Source: Flavobacteriaceae bacterium GF1 (GTDB lineage: Bacteria > Bacteroidota > Bacteroidia > Flavobacteriales > Flavobacteriaceae). From it: a stretch of DNA of 64,000 bases. The notes beneath the pieces are model-generated. The model was not told the DNA's origin. It saw only the letters and a program-made list of their open reading frames with translations, and did not search any database. Every line of letters begins with the position of its first letter. Position 1 is the first letter of the stretch. A program made the position numbers and the translations under genes. Shown here piece by piece: positions 59,061-64,000 of this stretch. Location: NCBI GenBank assembly GCA_009797885.1, contig WNKP01000003.1, positions 186,001 through 250,000 on the forward strand, in the 5' to 3' direction.

Positions 59061-62000
59061 TTACTTCTTCCTAGCCTGAAAGCTAAAGGTTTCTATACCA
59101 AATTTGGACACGTTCATGGTGGTGGTCGGTTTCGGGTCCTCTTCAATGATGTTCATATGTTGTAGGTTGTCCATCCTAAAGAAGGAATCCATTTTCACCT
59201 TGGTATCCTTACCCTCAACGTCATACATTCTTACGACCAAATCATCGGAATCCTCGGCTTTTTTGATGGTGGATACATTGATGTTCCCTTGATCAACACT
59301 AAAGAAACCCAAACGTTCCGGCAAAGACGCCTTAGCAGAGGCGTCAGGATAGACCACTACGTGTAAAGGATCGTTCTGCTGTTCTGCAATGCGCATGCCT
59401 TCAAGACTTCCCGTTTTGTGGGAGGTCAAAATGTTATGATAGCTGTGGTCACCGGCCTGGGAATACTCGTTTCCTTCCCAATGGCAAGACGTTCTACTGG
59501 CCAACAACAGATGTTGGAGAAGAGTATCTTCCGAATCGGTTGTGGGATCCATCCAATCAAATGCAGCGACCGATGAGCTCAAGGTTACCGTAAGGTCATC
59601 ATCCGAAGCGGAGAACCAGTCCATAATCGCCCTTGGATGCACATCCTTGGCCAGTGCAGTATAGCGATCACCGGCAGTATCAATCTCGTCCTGACCAACC
59701 TTTACTGCTCCAAAGGGAACTTCATGGGTTACCAGGGCATTGTCCATGGCAATGGGAAAGGCTGTTCTGAATTCCCTATATAACTCCCCGGACCAGTTTA
59801 GCAAACGGGTTTCAAAAAGAACTCTTTTTAGCTCATGATAAATGGTCACATCCTGTTCCACTATGGCATGAAGGACGGGCTGCTTGATCCTATACGTGGT
59901 GAACACATCACCTGTGCTCAAAATTTCCCAGTTTGCCTGATGATTGCTGACCTTGTCAAAATCCTTCATAAAGGGTTGTTGGATATCCCCAAACTCGCCG
60001 GCACCATTTCCTTCTGAATACAAGGTGAATACTTCTCCCGCTTTGAGGTTACTACTCCTGAACAGGTCACGTTTCAGTTCCTTGTCATATATCTGTCCAA
60101 TGCCCCCGGTTTCAAAACTGATTTTGTAGAAATCGTTCTCATAGGTGGTCCTGGAAGTCCCAGGATTTGATTTGCTGGACGTTTTGGCTGTGGGTTTCAC
60201 ATAATAGGTCGCATAACCGATGGCAGGGATGTTTTTTGCGATAAACACCAAATCGGCACTTTTGATGCTCCCATCTTCATAACGGACCTCGTTGGAAACT
60301 TGGGTGGCAATGGGGTCTTTGTCAGCGGATTGAACCTCCAGGGATTTTGCTTTCCCCTTTTCGAGATTGATGGATACGGTTACCGGGTCCGTTCGCTCCC
60401 ATGAAAGGCTATTGAAAAGTACCACGGGAATTCCCTTTTTATCATCGGTCTTTATTCTATTGGCGATGAATTTGGTTCCTTTTTTTAAGAGATCGGTACC
60501 CATTGTCCTTGACTCCACCAGCTTTTCCTTGAACAGGTTATCCGTGATATCACCATCATGCCCGCCCCACCCATGATCGGGATAGATTTTGGACTGCCAT
60601 GCCTTATCAAAATCCCCATAGGGATAAGGCATCCTTTTTGAATCCAAGGTATGGGCAATGGCCATAAATTTTTCGGCTGCCGGCAAGAGTTTGGAGGCCT
60701 CACGGCTCGCCGTGAGGGCTTCATGGTGTGCGGGACCATGAATGTATACCCAGACATTGGGGCGTTCCCCCCTAATGGTCTCTATATTAGTAGCATTTTT
60801 GCGTGCCAGGGGCATAAACTCATCGGCGGTCATCAGTTCCATATCGGGGAAATACACCTTATTTTCCTTGCCATCGTCGTCTTTTACACTCTCAAAGTTG
60901 TTCCATGCTTCAATAAAATCGGAATAGTCCATGGCTGGAATCATATCCTGGCTGGACAATAGTGGGGTAATGGTATGGCCTTCTTTAAAGGAAGGTTCCC
61001 AATAGACCACCTGCTCGGCGGCATATTTCATTTTACTGCTCAACTCCTTGGAAAGCTCAAGGATGTCATTGCCGTAATGCCCAGGGGAGTAGGTGAACAC
61101 AGCACTGCCATCTGGGCTTTCCCAATTGAACATTCCCTTGGCATGTCTGCTGATGACCATATATTCCACCCCGGCTTTTTTCATTATCTGGGGAAATTGC
61201 AATGTCTTGCCAGGTACGTCCACATTCCAGTAGACTTTGGAATCATAACCTCCAAAGGTCTTTTTTACCCATTTTTTACCTAGATAAAATTGACGTACCA
61301 GGCCTTCTCCATCGTACATGTCTTCATACGGGCAGTTGTACGATGCTCCTACGGAAACCAGTTTTTTGTCCAATAGGGTCGTTATTTTTTCTTGGGCATC
61401 GGGATGCCTGTTCAGGTATTCCCGTAACATAAGGCCGTCCTCAATGTCAAAACCATAGTCCGATCGGGTAAAGGCATCGTTAATGACCGGGGTCAATACC
61501 AAAGTATCCCTAAGGATAATACAGACTTCCGGACGATCTACCCAGGCAATGTCCTGATGACTCGAATTCATCACCGATACCTTGCCCCCCTCGTTTCGTC
61601 GATCAAAAAAGTCGTCATAGGCATTGAACAGGGAAGGTTTGTACAATTTGGTGATGCTGGCCTGCCAGCCGTTTTGGACTTGCGCGTTGTAGGCGTAAAA
61701 ATAGGCTCCAAGAATATCAGATGTATTTGGGGCGGTACCGTTTTTCAGGGGGATGGCGATATCATCTTCGCCATAAATAATTCTGAACTCCTTTTTTGGG
61801 GCCTTTAGGGTTATGGAGGCCTTTGCCAACTCTCCCTGGGCTTTGAAAACCCCCTTTTTGCTTTTCTTGCCATCGCTTACAATTTGAACGGTCCTGCCTG
61901 CAAAATGGGTGGGGGCATCAATGTACATAACTCCATCTTTAGCCTTTATACTAAAGGAAGCCTCTTCCTCAGCGGACATTTTTAGGTTTTCGAGCAGGTT

Positions 62001-62675
62001 GTTGGCCTTGGCCAACATGAACCAGGAATTGCTCCCCTTTTTGTGCCCTTGTACCTTTATTCTTGCCTGTTTCCCTTTTCCGGTCATTGCCGTGGGCAAT
62101 GTCAATCGAAATAGGCCCACTCCATCTTTGTTCAAATCCCTTTTGACCAAAATATATTCCGCCATAGTGCCGTCTTCCTTGTTCAGGATTTTTAGGGTAC
62201 CGTCTTCGTTTGCTATAAAGGTCAATGCCAATTGCTTATTGACAAAAACATCATAAGGCTGTCTAAGGTTTAAATCGATATTGGAATAGAAGGCAAAGGT
62301 CACTGTTGGTCCGGCATGGGTTTCCGGTACGGCATTGGTCAGGAACTCAAAGTACATGACCCCGGTACTGGCCCGTGAAATCATATGTTGGTTCACTTCG
62401 TCCCGAATGGAGGGATATTGGTAATCACCCCCGCCAATCTTGCTGTGGAATCCTTCGATATCATTCTTGCACATCTGATAGAGCTTGTATGCCGTATTGA
62501 TCTCGTGAATGTGGTTATGGCCCCCACCTCCATGAAAGAGTACGGCCATTGCGGTTCTTTTTTCATTTTCCAATGTTGTGGGAAACCCGGCCGAATATGC
62601 CCAAGGCACCGTGGCAAGAATTACCAGGCCCAACATTACATTTCTTACGCTACTGTTCATCCAATCTGTTTTCAT
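59061..62675 (-). CDS. GH38-type alpha-mannosidase, exported
   Basis: 1204 residues. A signal peptide ends near WAYSA-GF. About 330 residues of beta-rich N-terminal extension precede the GH38 core. In the core the zinc-binding H-x-D motif is SSHQDIAW (His373, Asp375), the nucleophile is Asp486 (YWNVDVPGKTLQFPQIM) and a late HGWGGHDGDITDNLF holds the further zinc His. The C-terminal beta domains run to the end. It cleaves terminal alpha-mannosides with retention. It is downstream of the mannonate dehydratase and upstream of a MITE and the transporter. The WNVDVPG form differs from the usual DxFG. Confidence 0.88.
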   Translation of the reverse strand: MKTDWMNSSVRNVMLGLVILATVPWAYSAGFPTTLENEKRTAMAVLFHGGGGHNHIHEINTAYKLYQMCKNDIEGFHSKIGGGDYQYPSIRDEVNQHMISRASTGVMYFEFLTNAVPETHAGPTVTFAFYSNIDLNLRQPYDVFVNKQLALTFIANEDGTLKILNKEDGTMAEYILVKRDLNKDGVGLFRLTLPTAMTGKGKQARIKVQGHKKGSNSWFMLAKANNLLENLKMSAEEEASFSIKAKDGVMYIDAPTHFAGRTVQIVSDGKKSKKGVFKAQGELAKASITLKAPKKEFRIIYGEDDIAIPLKNGTAPNTSDILGAYFYAYNAQVQNGWQASITKLYKPSLFNAYDDFFDRRNEGGKVSVMNSSHQDIAWVDRPEVCIILRDTLVLTPVINDAFTRSDYGFDIEDGLMLREYLNRHPDAQEKITTLLDKKLVSVGASYNCPYEDMYDGEGLVRQFYLGKKWVKKTFGGYDSKVYWNVDVPGKTLQFPQIMKKAGVEYMVISRHAKGMFNWESPDGSAVFTYSPGHYGNDILELSKELSSKMKYAAEQVVYWEPSFKEGHTITPLLSSQDMIPAMDYSDFIEAWNNFESVKDDDGKENKVYFPDMELMTADEFMPLARKNATNIETIRGERPNVWVYIHGPAHHEALTASREASKLLPAAEKFMAIAHTLDSKRMPYPYGDFDKAWQSKIYPDHGWGGHDGDITDNLFKEKLVESRTMGTDLLKKGTKFIANRIKTDDKKGIPVVLFNSLSWERTDPVTVSINLEKGKAKSLEVQSADKDPIATQVSNEVRYEDGSIKSADLVFIAKNIPAIGYATYYVKPTAKTSSKSNPGTSRTTYENDFYKISFETGGIGQIYDKELKRDLFRSSNLKAGEVFTLYSEGNGAGEFGDIQQPFMKDFDKVSNHQANWEILSTGDVFTTYRIKQPVLHAIVEQDVTIYHELKRVLFETRLLNWSGELYREFRTAFPIAMDNALVTHEVPFGAVKVGQDEIDTAGDRYTALAKDVHPRAIMDWFSASDDDLTVTLSSSVAAFDWMDPTTDSEDTLLQHLLLASRTSCHWEGNEYSQAGDHSYHNILTSHKTGSLEGMRIAEQQNDPLHVVVYPDASAKASLPERLGFFSVDQGNINVSTIKKAEDSDDLVVRMYDVEGKDTKVKMDSFFRMDNLQHMNIIEEDPKPTTTMNVSKFGIETFSFQARKK

Positions 62676-62724
62676 TGCTTCTCAATCTGTTTTTTATCGG
62701 TATCTATCTATTAAAATCTTTCGG

Positions 62725-63789
62725 TCAATCGTCATTTAAATGTGAAATGGCCGCTTTCATATAACCCATGGCATAGGCCATACCGGCATGCCAGGGGGCA
62801 TTACAGGTCATTTGTGGGGTATGATCGGGAATCAAGACCCCTTTAAAATTGTTCTTCTTTAAAATCCTTAGGATTCTGAACATGTCCATATCGCCCTCAT
62901 CCACAAAAACCTCCCTGTAGCTAGGGACCTTACCCACGATATTCCTAAAGTGGACGTAACTAATTTTTCCTTGCCGGCTATAGGTGTCGGTAGCCTCGTA
63001 CACATCCCCTTCGGTCATTTCGGCTATGGAACCCAAACAGAATTCCAAATTGTTTGACGGGCTAGGGTTCATATCAAGCAATCTTTGATACATATGGGGT
63101 TGGTATACCAATCTTGGGGTTTCCCTCACAAAGGGCATGGGGGGATCATCCGGGTGGGCAGCCATCTGGACACCCGCTTCTTCGGCCACCGGTAGGATTT
63201 CGTTCAAAAAGTACCCTAGCCTTTCCCAGAGTTCGTTGTGGTCAATTTTGGGCAAGATACCTTCCGGAGCACTTTCATCATATACCATATTCCAGACCAT
63301 GCCGTTGGGTATTGGTGTGGTATCCACCCCTTCCATGCCCACGGAAACCGCACCACCCCTGGCATATGGACCCTGCATACGTGAAGACACCCCCGCCAAG
63401 GAAAAGTTGTACCCAAACACGGGGATGCCTGCCTTACCCGCATTGCGGATAAGCTGTTTGAGATTTTCCATTTGGCTTTGTTTTTTGGGACCATCCAAAA
63501 GAATATCGTACCAATGGGCAGGGTCAAAATTCTCGATGCCCTCCAGTTCAAGCCCATGGGAATTGATTTCCTTTTTTAGGGCCTTCAACTCCCCATAGGT
63601 CCATATTTCATTTGGATTTCCCGCTTTGCCCCAACCTTTTTTATCTCCTATGGGCTGATTCGCGTTGTCTTTGTTATGGCCAAAATAATCCACCAAATGA
63701 ATGACCAAATGTGTGGCTCCACATTGCTTGGCAAACTTGTAATGTGCTTCATTGAGCATATGTCTGTATAATCCGAATCCTAATTTCAT
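62725..63789 (-). CDS. uxuA: Mannonate dehydratase
   Basis: 354 residues, a TIM barrel of the xylose-isomerase-like class. Metal ligand motifs: AAHPDDPPMPF (about 208-218), LEFCLGSIAEM (Cys/Glu region), SYVHFRNIVGKVP (about 276-288) and DEGDMDMFRIL, ending with IPDHTPQMTC. The set matches D-mannonate dehydratases, which turn D-mannonate into 2-keto-3-deoxygluconate for the KDG kinase encoded later in the operon. The start is 2 bp after the stop of the preceding CoA-transferase. Confidence 0.92.
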   Translation of the reverse strand: MKLGFGLYRHMLNEAHYKFAKQCGATHLVIHLVDYFGHNKDNANQPIGDKKGWGKAGNPNEIWTYGELKALKKEINSHGLELEGIENFDPAHWYDILLDGPKKQSQMENLKQLIRNAGKAGIPVFGYNFSLAGVSSRMQGPYARGGAVSVGMEGVDTTPIPNGMVWNMVYDESAPEGILPKIDHNELWERLGYFLNEILPVAEEAGVQMAAHPDDPPMPFVRETPRLVYQPHMYQRLLDMNPSPSNNLEFCLGSIAEMTEGDVYEATDTYSRQGKISYVHFRNIVGKVPSYREVFVDEGDMDMFRILRILKKNNFKGVLIPDHTPQMTCNAPWHAGMAYAMGYMKAAISHLNDD

Positions 63790-63791
63790 TT

Positions 63792-64000
63792 CTATTCCAT
63801 TTCTGTAATGAATTGATTGATTTTATCTTCTGAATAGCCACAAAACTCTTTCAGGATGTCTTTTGCATTTTCGTTCAACAAGGGAGCAGGCTTATAAATC
63901 TTTTGGGGGGTGTCGCTAAACCATACAGGGAAGCCCGTTGTCCTTACCTTTCCTGCTTTTGGGTGGTCTATTTCTATAATCATATTGTTGTGTTTTATTT
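63792..64000 (-). CDS. Family III CoA-transferase, C-terminal part (cut by right edge)
   Basis: Only about the last 68 residues are in the window. They read HNNMIIEIDHPKAGKVR, then PAPLLNENAKDILKEFCGYS, aligning with the end of the CoA-transferase at 55491 (HNQTFVEVEHPKAGKVK). The frame stays open to the edge, so the ATG at 63981-63983 is internal and the gene continues beyond 64000. It precedes uxuA by 2 bp, so both CoA-transferases belong to this operon. Confidence 0.85.
   Translation of the reverse strand, partial: IKHNNMIIEIDHPKAGKVRTTGFPVWFSDTPQKIYKPAPLLNENAKDILKEFCGYSEDKINQFITEME

Overview
The window looks like a chromosomal piece of a marine-type Flavobacteriaceae (Bacteroidota). The evidence is the SusC/SusD pair, a Y_Y_Y-propeller regulator with a LuxR-type helix-turn-helix, many sulfatases and glycoside hydrolases with signal peptides or lipoboxes, a TAnnTTTG-type promoter element, weak Shine-Dalgarno signals and about 40% GC. 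No rRNA, tRNA or CRISPR array was found.

Layout. (1) 1-6.8 kb: the N-terminus of a response regulator runs off the left edge. Next is a compact four-gene cassette (XRE regulator, DNA methyltransferase, UvrD-like helicase fused to a Cas4/AddB-type nuclease, membrane-anchored unknown protein). Every junction in it is an ATGA overlap. It is bounded by inverted-repeat operators on the left and by a very strong hairpin plus a GC-rich, gene-free scar on the right. It reads as an acquired restriction/defence-like island and is the best candidate here for an undescribed system. (2) 6.8-12.6 kb: a GNAT acetyltransferase, then a histidine kinase/sigma-54 activator pair, two Rnk-like GreA/GreB C-terminal proteins, a stand-alone four-helix-bundle membrane protein and small unknowns. 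(3) 12.9-20 kb (minus strand): AlkD-like repair protein, NTF2-like protein, two esterase/serine hydrolases, two AraC regulators, an outer-membrane barrel. (4) 20-39 kb: polysaccharide utilisation locus 1. A sulfatase relic, a sulfatase and a GH43 point left. A propeller/LuxR regulator, SusC, SusD, a GH144 beta-1,2-glucanase-type enzyme, a GH3 beta-glucosidase, an esterase-like hydrolase, a second sulfatase and an endonuclease/exonuclease/phosphatase-family protein point right. Tandem heptamers with 11-bp periodicity occur in both intergenic regions flanking the regulator and are its likely operators. (5) 39-43.4 kb: a SGNH/TPR protein, a 49-residue DUF5989-like peptide, a SxtJ-like membrane protein and an O-carbamoyltransferase form a tight cassette. 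(6) 43.4-64 kb (minus strand): a long catabolic operon.

How region 6 may work: GH38 and GH92 alpha-mannosidases and two PA14-containing GH3 enzymes free sugars, and a sugar-porter MFS protein takes them up. An SDR oxidoreductase, mannonate dehydratase, KDG kinase and KDPG aldolase then convert mannonate (from uronate, or from oxidised mannose) to pyruvate and glyceraldehyde-3-phosphate. A ROK kinase and two family III CoA-transferases (one cut by the right edge) are also present. A 127-bp MITE-like element sits inside this operon. Functions are read from motifs by eye; no database search was possible.
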